Positions 10,090 to 22,305 are shown, counted from the first letter of the stretch. The stretch is 64,000 nt of DNA from Aralia elata (GCA_034770075.1 CM068388.1:65706889-65770888); one strand, 5' to 3'. Numbers and translations are program-made. The notes: generated by a model from the sequence alone, not told the origin.

Positions 10090-12094
10090 CCAGCGGTATC
10101 TCATCCCTGAACAATACGGACTCCGTACGTCTAACCTGAATGAAAGGATGTACCATCGTCCCGACGGGTGGATCGTCATCCCCCTCTATGTACTCAAGTA
10201 TGGGGTTTGATTCCCCATCCACGAGTTCATCACCGCCTTCCTCAGCTTCATGAGGATCGGGTTCGCATAACTATTGCTGAACTCGTACATTCACATTATC
10301 TACTTCATCGCCTTTTGCCATGAATGCGGTGTAGCACCATGCATGGACTTCTTCTTCGCCCTATTCTCCCTCGGCTGATCCAAAGAGCTGGGGTTTAGGC
10401 AACTGAACAAATAGCCTAACAAAAGAACTTGGATGAAGACACCCTCCAGCAACAAAGGCTGGCACTCCAACTAGTTTTACATCAAAGGGTCCGACAACCA
10501 TCTTCTCCCCAGATGGGCCGACTCTTCAAAAGCCAACTTCGTCTTCGGCAAGTTCTCTGAAGATCGAGTCGATGCACTGAGGGCCATATACGCCAAGGTT
10601 CCAATAGAAGATTGGCCGATAGAACTGCTGTCCGATCAAACATGGCTCTACGACCATAAATGTAAGTTTCGAACCCACATCTTTATGCAAAACTAATCAA
10701 CCTTAATCAATACTAACACCTTTTATCTTCGCAGTATCCCTTTTCAAAAAAAAAAAACAACCACAGAGGTCGGTCAATCATCCCAAGCAGCACCTCCTGC
10801 TGAAGACTTCCTTATAACCGAAGACATCCTCGAGACCCTCTCTGAACCCACGCGGGAAGCTAATCTTCTATCTGACCAACCACCCGAATCCCCCACCGAC
10901 TCAACTCGCTAACCTCCCCCAGAATCTGAAGCACCCATCCTCATACAACCAATATCAACTCTCCCGATACCAATAATCCCACCAATCGAAAAAAACGCCA
11001 CAAAACTGATCTCTACCAAAAGACGAACCCTCTTTAAGAAAAAATAACTTAAAAAGAAGAAAACCCCGACTCAAACACCCCTCACTAAACCAAACCGACA
11101 AACCCCAAATAGCGAATCAACAAAACAATCCACCTCCGAACTCTGAAAGAGAAAGGAAACTGAACAACCCCTCTAGCGAACCACCTCCCAAAAAAGCTTG
11201 CACCGAACCTAAACAAAAACCTCCACACACCACTTCTCCATCCTCATCCGCCCCACCAGACTCGACCGCCAACGTCCTTGCCACACTGACCATGTAGCCC
11301 AAGGAACTAAAAAATTACCCCTTCACTCTACACGATGTCTTTGCCCTTCCCAAAGACGACGAAAGATTCGAATATTATAATCCCCAACAACTTATCCTGG
11401 AAAGTGCGATGCATCAGGGTCGGGTAAGTCCGTAAATGATTTCATAATAAATTATTCCCATTCTGATTCTGATCACTACTATTTCGGACCACCACTTTGT
11501 GTCTCAGGCCGCATCTACCCTTACACGAGCACTTCGCCAACTTGCTGCCATCCACACAAAGGAGAAGACGTTCGAGGCCAAAATTGAACGCCTATATGTT
11601 GAGCTGGCATCGACAAAGCTCAAACTAGAGACCGAACAGAGTCGTCATGCCAACTTCATCTACCATACCGAAGAATTAATGCGGGAGCTCAATACTTTAA
11701 AAGACCAATTTTCTAAGCTCAACGAACAGGAATAACTTCTCTTGGCCGAACGAGACGATTTAAAAATGGACAACGATGATCTTTGGAAAGTCATGAGAGA
11801 CTTGAAGATCATGCCAAGGACATAGAACTCAAAATGGTGAACCTAGTAGAGGGCGACAACAAGTTGGAATAGGATTACCAACGGATAATGGAAGAAAGCC
11901 ATCTAACTAAAACCCTTCGACATCAGGTCATCTCTGAGTATAAGAAATCTCCTGAGCTGATCGAAGACATCATTCATCAGCTCGGCAAAGGATACCAAGA
12001 GGCAAAGGTTTAGGCGAAGGAAAGGATGGGGGCGGCTGGCCTCGACCCGAAAATTCTCGACTCCTCTGATGATGAGGATGAGGCCGAAGAATAA

Positions 12095-12301
12095 CCCCCA
12101 CCTTCTTCCTAACTGCTTATATTTATTTTTTATTTTGATGTAAAAGACTCATCATGTAAATATAATTTATATTGAATGAAAATACTTTGCCAGAATCGTC
12201 TCAAATAAATGTAACTTTATTGATAAATTAATGTGATTACAAAACTGTAAGGATAAACAAACATAACTTATTGATAATACTTCTTAAGCCTCCTAGCATG
12301 C
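12095..12301. other. Gap between antisense ORF and pol stop, with small tandem duplication
   Basis: The two convergent frames of the Tat element are separated by about 200 bases. A roughly 34-bp direct duplication with the word TTATTGATAATACTTC occurs at about 12268-12300 and 12302-12335. Confidence 0.6.
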
Positions 12302-12942
12302 TTATTGATAATACTTCCTCAACCTCCCAACATGCCATGTATTTTTTATTTTAGAGCCATCCATTGCCCGAAGCGGATATGTACCTGGCTTCGGCACTTC
12401 AATTACTTCATATGGACCCTCTCAGTTAGGCATAAGCTTACCTGTGTTCTGAAGGGTAGACGCCTCAGCTTCCCGAAGTACCAAGTCGCCAACCTCAAAT
12501 CTCCTTTGCTTAACGCCTCGGTTACAATGCCGAGCAGTCCTATGCTGATAGATAGCTAATCTTACAAGTGTAGACTCCCGAACCTCATCTAATAGATCCA
12601 AATTAAGATAAAGCCCTTCGTTCTTGTACAGATCCTTGTATTGACTGACCCGAAGGGAGTGGGACCCGATCTCCATTGTAACAAGGGCATCAGTTCCGTA
12701 AGCCAACCTGAATGGCGAATCGCCTGTTGTCGTCCTTAAAGTAGTTCGATACGCTATATAAAACACTGAGAAACTCTTCGGGCCAACGACCCTTTGCTTC
12801 ATCCAACCTCCTCTTAATCCCATTGAGTAAGGTTCGATTAGCAACCTCCACCTGTCCATTAGACTGAGGATTGCTACCGAAGTCCTCCGATGCTGGATAC
12901 TTAGGTCTGACAGAAACTCCTCAAACTTTGAACCCACAAATT
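12302..12942 (-). pseudogene. C-terminal pol (integrase) fragment of the Tat element
   Basis: Minus-strand reading starts within integrase (FVGSKFEEF, SDLSIQHRRTSVA), continues through YRTTLRTTTGDSPFRLAYG and LVRLAIYQHRTARHCNRGVK to the C-terminus (EGPYEVIEVPKPGTYPLRAM ... HVGRLRKYYQ) ending with TAA at 12302-12304. This is the classic end of Ty3/gypsy Tat-type polyproteins. It has a stop where the family has Trp (LMPN-stop-EGP) and changes in the HPQSNGQ region. The upstream end is chopped at the junction with the copia LTR at about 12942. The apparent frame extends to 12967 only by running into copia LTR DNA. Confidence 0.85.
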
Positions 12943-14048
12943 TGAAAGTAGTATGCACACAAGTCAATCATATTTGATATGATGTAGCATATACTTTGTA
13001 ATCTTATTTGGTTATAAATAAAAGTATTAAAGGCATGTTACTTATCTACATGGTGCTGTTATATTAAATGTGATAAATCCATAGTTTTAAGCAATGCTTT
13101 TAGAATCATGATGATGATCATGCTAATGAGATCTAAATTCTTAGAAAGCTTAAAACTAAAATCGTTCCTAATCGTTGGATTACTAAAAAGGGGACTAGTG
13201 AATCCAGATAGATTATTACATACATTGATTGCTCTTAAGAAGAGGATGATTGATCTTATAATCATTTGTGTGGAGACACTACAACAAGTATGTAGGTGCT
13301 TATTGAAGAATAAGTTCACTGAACGTGACTCGCAAAGGAATATCTAATGGAGTTTTACTCGCCTGTCAATAGGAATTCCTCTAGTAATAGTAGTACAAGT
13401 GATCCTTAGACTTGAGATCATCATAGTATCTTGTGTATGATGAGTTATACTTTGACATGTCCCTTAAGACCTTTAGGATATATCAAAGGGTATGATTGGG
13501 TATAATAAGTTGTACATGGAGATGTGAATGATCAACAAAGAATCTACCACATCTGGTAAAACATGTGAATGTCATATGTGATTCGATAAATGACAACTCA
13601 GTAGTTTTTGGCCAAGACAGAATGAATTAGAAAGGAGTTTCTAATTTGTATTATTTAGAGTTGTGCATTTGGGAATCGAAATACATATAATTAAATAAAA
13701 TAAGACTTGACAGTAATATATTTAATTGAGACATTGTATGGTAGAAGGATTGAATTGTACGGTAACTATTCACTGAAAGGTTCTTTTATGATTAATATTG
13801 AAATCTATATTATCTGAAAAGTCGTTGATCGCTAAGGGGGTTTACCCTTATTGTAGAATAAATATTATTTAATTAAATGAATTAAATAGTTTAATTTATT
13901 TATTTAAATAAGATTAGAATTGTTCTAATTGATTTATTCACAACCGGTTTAATATGGAGAAACTAAAGGGTCACACCGCAAAAGAAAAATATTTGTTTAA
14001 GAAGTAAATGACATAATTGTAATAATAAGTTAAGTGTATTTAATTTAA
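12943..14048 (+). repeat. Copia LTR1, left part
   Basis: Aligns from its first base TGAAAGTAG with LTR2 (32845) and LTR3 (40177). It is interrupted after base 14048 by the Mutator-like element; the remainder is at 25451-26140. The interrupted LTR totals about 1.8 kb, matching LTR2 (1821 bp). Short frames at 13059-13347 are shadows of LTR sequence. Confidence 0.9.
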
Positions 14049-14158
14049 GGGTAAAATTCAGATGATCACCTCTGGCATCTGACATTTCCCATATAACCAC
14101 CTGTATTACATATATCTACATTTAAACATTCGTGATTTTGAGTTGAAGTGAAAAAGTG

Positions 14159-14815
14159 ACAGTTGCCATCCAATTTAATTGTGCGTGAAGTGTACTCGCC
14201 AAAAGAGCGTGAGATATGAGTGTAACGGTCAAATGAGCCAAGAAAAAGTCGATAATGCCCTCATCTTCAACAACGGTTATTAAAGACCTAATTCGTTGGC
14301 TATTTATGCCCTAACCCGTCCCTTAGCAGTTGTTATAGACCCAAGTCAAGGATATTTCTTCTCGTAGCAGCTCTGTTTCAATCCCAAGGATTATCATTGT
14401 CTTCATCAAGGTTATTAATTGTCTTACTCAAAACTCAGGTATGTATATTTAGCTTCTTTGAAATCTAATGAGTATATCAAAGAACGAATTTACCTAAATA
14501 GACTTTCCAAGAAGATAAGATTTGTCAAATTCGTTTTTTGGATTACCTTTTTCGGTGTGAATTCGACAAAATTAAGCTTTATTTTATTTGATTACTAAAT
14601 TGCGAGTGATCCTTTACGAGGAAAAAAAATTCATTATAATGCGAACATAGGTTTTTTAGAATGAGATCACCTTATTCCGAAGACATGAATGATGATTCGC
14701 CCAAGAAGAAAAATGGTAACATGTTGAAGAAAATTGGGGTATTGTTGAAGAAGGGCCAGAAATAGAACCTTTTGGCAGGTTGCACTTACATATGGTTTTC
14801 TTGGTTTTCTATTAG
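14159..14815 (+). other. Left interior of the MULE, possible captured exon
   Basis: Between the TIR and the CACTA. A splice-donor-like CTCAG/GTATGT is at about 14433-14443, and a 34-codon open segment starts at ATG 14661 (MRSPYSEDMNDDSPKKKNGN, then lysine-rich) and ends at TAG 14763-14765. I do not recognise it. It could be part of a captured gene whose next exon lies beyond the CACTA at about 24689. Confidence 0.3.
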
Positions 14816-15612
14816 CACTACAAAAAAATGGGGCTTCAGCAACAACCGATTTTCGTTGCTAAAGGTGTCAAATTTCATTGCAAAAGGGTTTTCGCAACGA
14901 CTTTACTGTCGTTGCGTCTTTCGTTGCGCAATGAGCGTTGCTAATTGTTCCGCAACGAACGTATTTTTTTCGTTGCCAAAAGTAATACATTTTACAATGA
15001 AATTTGGCTTTCGTATAGAGACATCGATCCTTTAGCAACAAAATGTATTGTTGCAGAATAATTAAAATGTCGTTGCTAAAAACCCCATTTCGTTGCAAAA
15101 GCCTGCTAATTGGCAACGAAATGAACTCTTTTTTTTTTGCAACACCATGCATTTTCGTTGCAATTGACACCGTTTTGCAACGACATTTGTCGTTGCAGTA
15201 AATTATGAAAATTGTTGCCTAAGCTTACTTTCGTTGCGGAATGTAAACTCTTTAGCAACGATTTTCGTTGCTGATTATATTATTTGACGACATTATGCTG
15301 AATCAACAACGAAAATGTTTGTTGTTGGTTATTTTTCAATAGCAACGAAAGTCGTCGATTAGCAACGATATTATATGTTGTCGTTTCTTTATATGTGCAA
15401 CGAAAGTTGATATGATTTGCAACGATAAAAATTGTTACCTTTTATTTTTGTATTAGAAACAATATCCTCTCCGTTGTTATTAGGTTAATTTTTCGTTGCC
15501 AAATATTATATTTTTAATGCTATTAGCAACGAAAATTTGTTGCTAAATGTATAAAAAATTGTTGCTATATTAAAACTTGTTCAATGCTTTGGTAACGAAT
15601 TATATTGTTGCC
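14816..15612. repeat. Left subterminal repeat region of the CACTA element
   Basis: About 800 bp with a few tens of copies of GCAACG / CGTTGC in mixed orientation, the presumed binding sites for a TNPA-like protein. The apparent frames on both strands here (14772-15035, 14868-15170) are shadows of these repeats. Confidence 0.85.
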
Positions 15613-16378
15613 AAATCAAAATTTGACATTCTTTTTGTGTACCTGGCTGGCTCAATGTCCCCATTACAAATAATGGCAAAAATAGAAAAAACTAAAATAT
15701 TATTAACTTAATAAAATCATCAACTACATAATCATTCATTATCTTTACAATTAACCATCTAAAGCTACCACAGTTCTTCAATCAAAGTATATATCTATAT
15801 ATATAGAGAGAGTACACTTCATAATTTCGTCCCTTGTCTTCCGTAAACGTAGCACAAAAATTTGATACCCAGTATTGTAAGGCAGGTTGTAGAAGCAGTC
15901 TTCCTACACATATTTAAAAATAATAGCAAGTCAGAAAAATGAAGCAAATAGGTCACCAGAGGCACTTAATGCCAAAATCAAAGACAATAGAAGTTAATTG
16001 AGTGTCAGAACGGTGATATTCTAGACAAGATCTTGAAGTTGATGCCATAGGCTCGCAACATAAAGGGAAGATTATTGAGCACATCTCAGGCTGGAGTTCC
16101 TCGCAAGAGAGATTGTGAAAGGTGATGACTAATCACTAATGTGCATAATTAGGTTCGATACAACAGTACCTAGCTTTCAAGTCGAACTGGATTCCACATG
16201 CAAATCAAGGGCTCTCATTGTGGACTATCTCCTCACATTGGTAGCCCATGCCTCCCAAACTAATATGTACAACTTGTGAGGTGTAAAGCTTAGACAAATG
16301 CACTTGTGACTAATCGGTGAACTATGAGATTGACTAAGGTGACCGTGTTTCAAATCAATAACATAACGTTTGACTTAC
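15613..16378 (-). other. CACTA interior beyond the last recognised exon
   Basis: AT-rich. A stretch at about 16010-16110 has coding-like text on the minus strand (DVLNNLPFMLRAYGINFKIL with one stop just before), which I cannot place in the diflavin reductase family. A TA-rich run is near 15790-15810. Confidence 0.35.
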
Positions 16379-17279
16379 AGATGACAGAGCTTCAAATTTC
16401 AGGTGGCGTACATCTGTCTCATAGCCAGCTTTACATAATGGATAATTTTTTATCTACACCAATGAACTGGAACAAATTATAAAAGGCACGAGTCAATAAA
16501 TACAAATGACTAGCTAACATTTGTGTAAATTATATTGGAATTTAGAAAACTGTAGCACGACTCTGTGTGCGAGAGAGTGTTTTTTTTGCCTTTGTGTTTA
16601 TAGAGACAGCAGGGAAAAAAATGTCAAAAGTCCAATCCTTCAGAGATAACTAAGATTAAATAAAACCACAATATTCTTTATAGCAGACTATAACAACAAC
16701 AAAATAATAATAATAATAAAATAAAATAAAAATAAAAACACACATTGCACAATATTCCTGAAAGGCTTTAACTGTCTCTTGAGGGGGGAAAATCAATATT
16801 TAAGTTAATAGAAGTCAGCCTGCATGAATATTATTCTTAAACTATTCACTCAATTAATCATTCGGAAGAAGCAGTCTGTGCAAGTTATTTAAAAAGCTCT
16901 CTTGTAAACCTATAAGAATTCAAAACCAAATTAATAAACACATACAAATTAAAAAAGCTCAATCGAAAAGATGTTCTTTTGACATATTTACCTTGTTGGT
17001 TGGAGATGGAGGATGAAGAACATTAGGATGCGTATAGAAAAAGCAGTTTAAACAAATATATAAACTAGATTAAATATGAACGAGTTCGTGGAAGAGAATT
17101 TGTACAGTTACAACAACACTTCAAGATATATAGTAATCGAAAGTGCTGTAATTACCAGTTTCAAGAAGCAGTCAGGCCTATTCTTGTCATGAGAAATTTC
17201 CCTGGGGACATTGAGCGAGTTATCTCAATTTGCATCTCAAGGCACTTCAGATCTGTGATAGTCACAAATTTTGATGTCA

Positions 17280-18924
17280 GCTAATAAACCAATAAAAATA
17301 CTGCAATATGAACTAAAAAGTGTTCAGCCACTATAATACACCTAGCTGCATTTGTAGTGTGTTATGGTTAAAAATTAAAGAAAATATAGTCTAAATTACA
17401 TATTGTTTCAAATAATGAACTCATCCAGGATGTGTTGCCAATGCCAATTCTAAACACAACGTATAAGTGTTTCATAGCCCTTCCTTTACTCTTAAACCTT
17501 ATTATCCTCGGTGATGTTACTGCTGTTAGAGCTTTCTTCTATTCTAAAATTTTCTCTTTTTTCTTAACCTTCAAAATCTGGTAAAATCTTTATTTTCTAG
17601 ATTAAAAAGGATTTTGTTTATTGGAAAGGAGTGTGATTACATAGAAGACCAGAGGTCTCTGAAACCAAAAAGGAGGAAAGAGAAGAAGTGCTCAATAGAG
17701 AACTGTACCCCAAAATAAAGCCACTCCACGAAAAGCACCCATTGCTGAATCCCATAAAAAAGCTAGAAAAGTATCACGTAAGAAAGCAGACATATATTGC
17801 TCACGAAATATCCTAGCAATCTGTTCCATTCACTGACCCCTAGAAAATTGTAAAAACAACCACATCTCCAAAGAATCTTGGTCCTTTTTTTTTTATAAAA
17901 GTAGAATATTGGTGTCCTCTCTCTGCCAAAAATCATTGAATTTAACTCGCACCAAAAGGCTCCACCAAACAGGGCCAAATGTAAAAAGGAAGTCTATATA
18001 TTCAAATGGCACTCATCAAAAGTCACTTATCATCCTGATTGAAAATACTTAGATTCTTGGTCCCAATCCCATGACCTCCACACCTTAGTTAGGAGCAAAC
18101 TGTAATTCAATCCACCAGATGATTGAACACCTCATTAAAACATAGATAAGCGCACTAGCAGACTCATTTCAATCTTTTTTTCATTTACTCGTGCACCTAG
18201 TTTTTGCACTTTTTGAGCCAAAAAATGAGGCTATTAACACATATATGGTTATTGTTTGCCCCATAATATGTGTATGCAAAATTTCTTGTGACCGTTACAA
18301 ACAACATGTACATTGTTAATGGAATGTTCATAGACCATATTCACTTTATATGCCACAATTCTTTTCAAATTAAGTTTTTGCAGTTCTACTAGAAAGTTAC
18401 TTCAACAACCAACCAAATAAAGATTGCTACAAAAACAAAAAACGAAAAATTACAAGTACATCAATATTAAAAGAAACACACCAGGGGGTGCGGAATCGCA
18501 TACAAGCAGAACATTGCTGCAAAACTAACAGTAGAGTATAATTAATTCCAAAAGTGCATATACAACTCAATCGACCAAATAATGCAATGCACCAAGCATA
18601 CATGCTTTAGAGATAAGAAGAAGCACTATCCTTCAGTTGACCCAAAAAAAAAACATGCTGCTGATTTGCCATAAAATTTGAAACATGAAGTTCTTCTATC
18701 CATAGGCAGAACAAAGAGCATTACCATATTTGTCATTCCCTGAGTTTTTAGTTTCATATTTTCAAGTTGATGGTAGTGAGGATAAAAGCAAAAAAAAAAT
18801 GGTTATTATTATTTTCAACAGCATATGTAAAAATCAAGCAATAAATAATTGATAAAATATCATGGCGTACACTCCATTTAGCAAGCTGCAAATCAAGTTT
18901 AGAGACCTTAAACAATCTCTTTAC
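17280..18924 (-). other. Intron between captured diflavin-reductase exons B and C
   Basis: About 1.65 kb, AT-rich, retained intron-like DNA. No further exon was recognised in it; a minus frame at 17763-17978 has no family resemblance. Confidence 0.5.
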
Positions 18925-19106
18925 CTGTGATAGCTGAATATTGTGAATCTAATCCATCAATATCATGATATATAATTTGAAATTTAGGTTAATCCATCAA
19001 GTTCATATTTGCAATCGCATCTGGACCTTTTGGTAGCAATTTGGGGTATTTCAGATACAGGGTATTCCACAAAGAAGACATCCAAGGATCTAGAGCACCT
19101 TCATAC

Positions 19107-20333
19107 CTGTGAACATATACCCATAAGTTTATCAAACTTGTATTCGCAATTAACAGAAAAGAAGGAAACACACACACAGAAACATACACTTCTCTTCGTT
19201 TGAATGAAGAATTTTTCATAAAATAAAAATTATAAAAAGAAATCCTGATAAGCCAATGAATCCAGACTGATATTTGTATATCTTGATTCATCTCCCTACC
19301 TTTGCCTAATCACTTTCCTGAAAGGTAACAGTCAGCAATTAAATATTTCACCACCCATCAAGTATTTATTTAGCTCTAACAGCCCTACCTTTTTCTTTTT
19401 CTTTTAATTTTTTAATAAGTTTCTCACTCCTACTTAATAACTTATATATCCAAACAAATGCTAAAATCAACCTAATGTTACCCATCCTAAACAAAATTAT
19501 CACCAGAATTTCAATGCTGATCTGCCTTCATATTAGCAGAAAAGTCTTGGTCAGGGTATATTTTGAAGTTGTTCCACATATCAGGCTTGTATATGTGTAA
19601 GTACATTTAATTATATGAGTAAATTCAGTTGGTTATCGGAGCTATTTACCACCCCATCCCCAATCCCACACCACAAAAATAAAATGAAAAAATAAAAAAG
19701 GAGTCCCTTTGACCTTAATACTTTGACTATCACTGCTGCCAACCCTATGAGATGAAGATATGAGTCATATGACCAAAAAAGGCAGGAAAAAACTTCAATG
19801 CATGAGCCCAAAGAGAAACAAAAAAGACACTCTATCCTAAAGTAAATCAATATTCATTACCCCACCACAAAAAATTCTAGCATTCTTCTCGTCCTAAACT
19901 CCTCCCAAACTTCTACAAGATTCAATTTGTGTTGTCAACAAAACTTAACATGCATAAAAGAAAAGGAGAATTTCTTTTTGGGACAGAGGGAGAATATAAT
20001 AAAAGATAAATTGATATATGGTATATCCAATCTGTCAATTATCCAAAATTCTAAAGCATTTAAGACTCCAAGAAAGTGATATAGGGTTAGAACCATTACC
20101 CCAAAGGGTGCTGATCATCTCCAAGACCTAAACTCCCCCCAAACTTCTACAAGATTCAATTTGTGTTGTCAACAAAACTTAACATGCATAAAAGAAAAGG
20201 AGAATTTCTTTTTGGGACAAAGGGAGAATATAATAAAAGATAAATTGATATATGGTATATCCAATCTGTCAATTATCCAAAATTCTAAAGCATTTAAGAC
20301 TCCAAGAAAGTGATATAGGGTTAGAACCATCAC
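19107..20333 (-). other. Intron between captured exons A and B, with local duplication
   Basis: Lies between donor GTGATG at 20333 and the acceptor before 19106. It contains most of the 234-bp tandem duplication described separately and a purine/pyrimidine-rich zone near 19660-19850. No exon was recognised. Confidence 0.55.
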
Positions 20334-20360
20334 CCCGAAGGGTGCTGATCATCTCCAAGA
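19893..20360. repeat. Tandem duplication, two copies of 234 bp
   Basis: 19893-20126 and 20127-20360 are near-identical (start CCTAAACTC, end CATCTCCAAGA-C). The right copy includes the last bases of exon A and its splice donor; the left copy therefore contains a truncated second exon end (GATGATCAGCACCC in reverse) with ACCCCAAAGGG instead of ACCCCGAAGGG. Confidence 0.92.
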
Positions 20361-20730
20361 CCTCTTTCAATAATTGCTGCTACCCCAAGATCTGAAAGTC
20401 TTTTATCAAGCTTCTTTGCAACAAACTGCAGCAAGCAAAGACAAATAATTTGTGAGCCATTATTTTTGGGCAACAACTATGAACCATCAAATAACTCGTC
20501 AGAGTTTCTCCCTTCTCCTGTTTTACTGCCATTAGGGAAGCAGAGCTCTTTTGTACCCTTCGACTACTAGCAAAATTATTACAAAATTGAGCACTAAAGT
20601 CTTTGAAGATATGAATTAAAATGTTGCCTTAAATTAAGATAATCCCAATAAGTGCTCAATATTCATAGCACATAGTAGTAAATATTAAATTGAAATGAAC
20701 TAAACACAGAAAATTAAAAACTAAGCTTAC

Positions 20731-20880
20731 AATGCGATCTTAAAGAAGTTTGGCGCCCTCAGCCACAGCTTGACCGGCTTGATAGACAACGGATTCGGCA
20801 TAGCTCTTGACAGCACGAGTGAGGTTGTTCTTATTCCCAGCCTCCACCGCTTTATTCACCGCCGTCTGCAACCACGACAT
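20731..20880 (-). pseudogene. Captured first exon of a conserved plant protein (MSWL... type)
   Basis: Minus strand from ATG 20880: MSWLQTAVNKAVEAG, then LTRAVKSYAESVVYQAGQ and AVAEGAKLL-stop-DRI, followed by a GTAAGC donor at 20730. This matches the first exon of an uncharacterised conserved plant protein family whose members begin MSWLRSAVNKAVEVG (I recall At5g65440/At4g24610-like, not verified). The stop is a single change from the expected Gln codon. It is a different gene from the diflavin reductase exons 300 bp downstream, so the CACTA holds a chimera of at least two genes. Confidence 0.65.
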
Positions 20881-22200
20881 TTTTCTAGCAACAAACTGTC
20901 GTTGCCCTCTTTTTGTTGTTCCTTCTTAGGGCTAAATAGATAAGATTACTGAGATATAATTATTAGGCGGCGTTGCTGGCCAAGGAGGCGGCGACAGTAG
21001 AGAACTTGGGTGGAGATGGTGCAGATCTAGATCTAGATCTAGATGGAAGGGTTTGTTTGGTGCAGATCTAGATGAAACTCGTCATATCTGTTTTTTTTTT
21101 GTTTTTTTTGTTAGTGTTTGGCAGATGAGTATGGAGAGTTGGGACACGTCATATCTCCTTGCACATCAAATCAACAACTGTCCCCTATAATTTATCATAC
21201 AAACCCATTTTTTCTCAGTATCCTAATAACATTTAAATTGTATTTTATTATTAATTATATTAAATTATATATATATATATATATATATTCTAATTATATA
21301 TATATAAATAAGTTTTCATCATTGTTCAGAAGTAAATAAGGATAATCAATGTAATAAAGTCATTTAAAGTGAAGGGTCAAAATCATTTATTATTCATCAT
21401 TCGTAGAAGGTATGTATATCTATATTATAAAGTCGACCACTTTTTAGACGGTTACTTTTAGTGTTAATAATTAATTTGTGTAACTCTGTCACAAAAAAAA
21501 TGCTCAATAACTCCATCAATAATATTGATATTACTTATCCAAATACTTAAATTATATCATTTAGTTATTCGTAAACGTATGATTTGTACCTCTATATAAT
21601 TCTAAAATATTTATGTATATATGTATACCAAATATAGTTTATAATTTTAAACTTTAGTTAATGTAATTAAAATGATTAACATGTACCTTTAATAGAATAT
21701 ATACTTAAAATTTTAAAAATTATTTTATATTAATTTTAATTCTTGTAGTGAGCACACATATGCATATACTTAAATAAATAATAAAACAAACAAGTAGAAT
21801 TCAATTATGACTCAAACAAACATATAAACTTTTGAACAATTTTTAATGAAGTATGTTATTAGTAATATAATTTTACGAAAAAAACTAAAAAATATGAATA
21901 ACATTTTATCGGTCCATAAAATTAAAACAAAAGATTATAACAACTTTCATTAAATTGGTTACTAATTTATTAAAGAAAAATCAAACGCAATCAGTACATA
22001 ACAAAATTTGGCTGAGAAAATGCAAATAGTCTGAAATGACTTATTATTTTGGCAGTGTACTTGCAAAAATAAAAATAAAAATTAGTGTCTATCATAATTT
22101 GTTTCTTCATTATTTGTTGTTGGGATAATACACTTTTTGGTCACATGTAATGGTCATTATTTTTAATTTCCGAAACAATGGACGGAATGCTGACTGTGCA

Positions 22201-22286
22201 TATTTTTGTTGACGTGGAGCTGGGCTTGCCATGCTTAAAAGCATATTTTTGCTGACGTGGAGCTGGGCTTGCCATGCTTAAAAATT
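22201..22286. repeat. Direct duplication, two copies of 43 bp
   Basis: 22201-22243 and 22244-22286 share TGACGTGGAGCTGGGCTTGC and flanks, differing by one base (TTTTTGTTGAC / TTTTTGCTGAC). Confidence 0.93.
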
Positions 22287-22305
22287 ATTTAAAAAAAATG
22301 TTGCT

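Larger units (their letters stand above)
4792..12094 (+). pseudogene. Antisense ORF of the Tat element (Transposase_28-like plus coiled coil), broken
   Basis: The frame starts at ATG 4792 (MEETPSPARTEAE), is cut by the solo LTR at 4937-10089, and resumes at 10090. Joined conceptually, the text runs smoothly over the insertion and into the Transposase_28 pattern PDGWIVIPLYVLKYG followed by FPIHEFITAF (about 10147-10230). Further on come WADSSKANFVFGKFSED (about 10520-10565), a proline/lysine-rich low-complexity stretch (10760-11290), then a coiled coil (11499-11735, AASTLTRALRQLAAIH...) and an acidic tail DSSDDEDEAEE ending at 12094. Several in-frame stops (for example after MDMIK and in YGV-stop-F) and frameshifts break it. 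The family's role is unknown; it sits antisense to pol in Tat elements. Confidence 0.65.
3771..12942 (-). mobile_element. Truncated Ty3/gypsy Tat-lineage (Retand/Ogre-like) element with antisense ORF
   Basis: Read on the minus strand the order is pol C-terminus (12942-12302), an ORF in the opposite sense (4792-12094 on plus, interrupted), a non-coding gap, then the 3' LTR (4185-3771). An extra antisense ORF between pol and the 3' LTR is a known hallmark of Tat-lineage elements, and the domain seen here (Transposase_28, 'putative gypsy type transposon') is one described there. The 5' LTR, gag, protease, RT and most of integrase are missing: the element is cut at about 12942, where the copia LTR begins. 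A 5.15-kb solo LTR was later inserted at 4937-10089. All coding parts are decayed. Confidence 0.72.
16379..20425 (-). pseudogene. Captured diflavin reductase (ATR3/TAH18/NDOR1-like) gene fragment, four exons with introns
   Basis: Minus-strand exons in order: A 20425-20334 (FVAKKLDKRLSDLGVAA...ERGLGDDQHPSG), B 19106-18925 (YEGALDPWMSSLW...LYLKYPKLLPKGPDAIAN...PKFQIIYHDIDG), C 17252-17156 (ITRSMSPGKF ... DKNRPDCFLKL), D 16453-16379 (KAGYETDVRHLKFEALSS). Each has AG acceptor and GT donor in the right place, and codons split across A/B restore HPSG-Y. These are the end of the flavodoxin (FMN) domain, the linker and the start of the FAD-binding region of NADPH-dependent diflavin oxidoreductase 1, which feeds electrons to the cytosolic Fe-S assembly pathway. 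Missing: the first part of the FMN domain and most of the FAD/NADPH domain. Broken by a CAA-to-TAA-type stop in B (NLMD-stop-PKF) and a frameshift in C. Introns retained, so the capture was at DNA level. Confidence 0.82.

Noticed and set aside
12422..12967. 181-aa minus frame taken as a whole integrase protein
   Set aside because: Its first codons derive from the copia LTR and the real pol fragment continues past its end to the stop at 12302, so the frame limits are artificial.
14830..15610. Regular short repeats suggestive of a CRISPR-like array
   Set aside because: The repeated word GCAACGA is in both orientations at irregular spacing and is the CACTA subterminal repeat; this is plant DNA.
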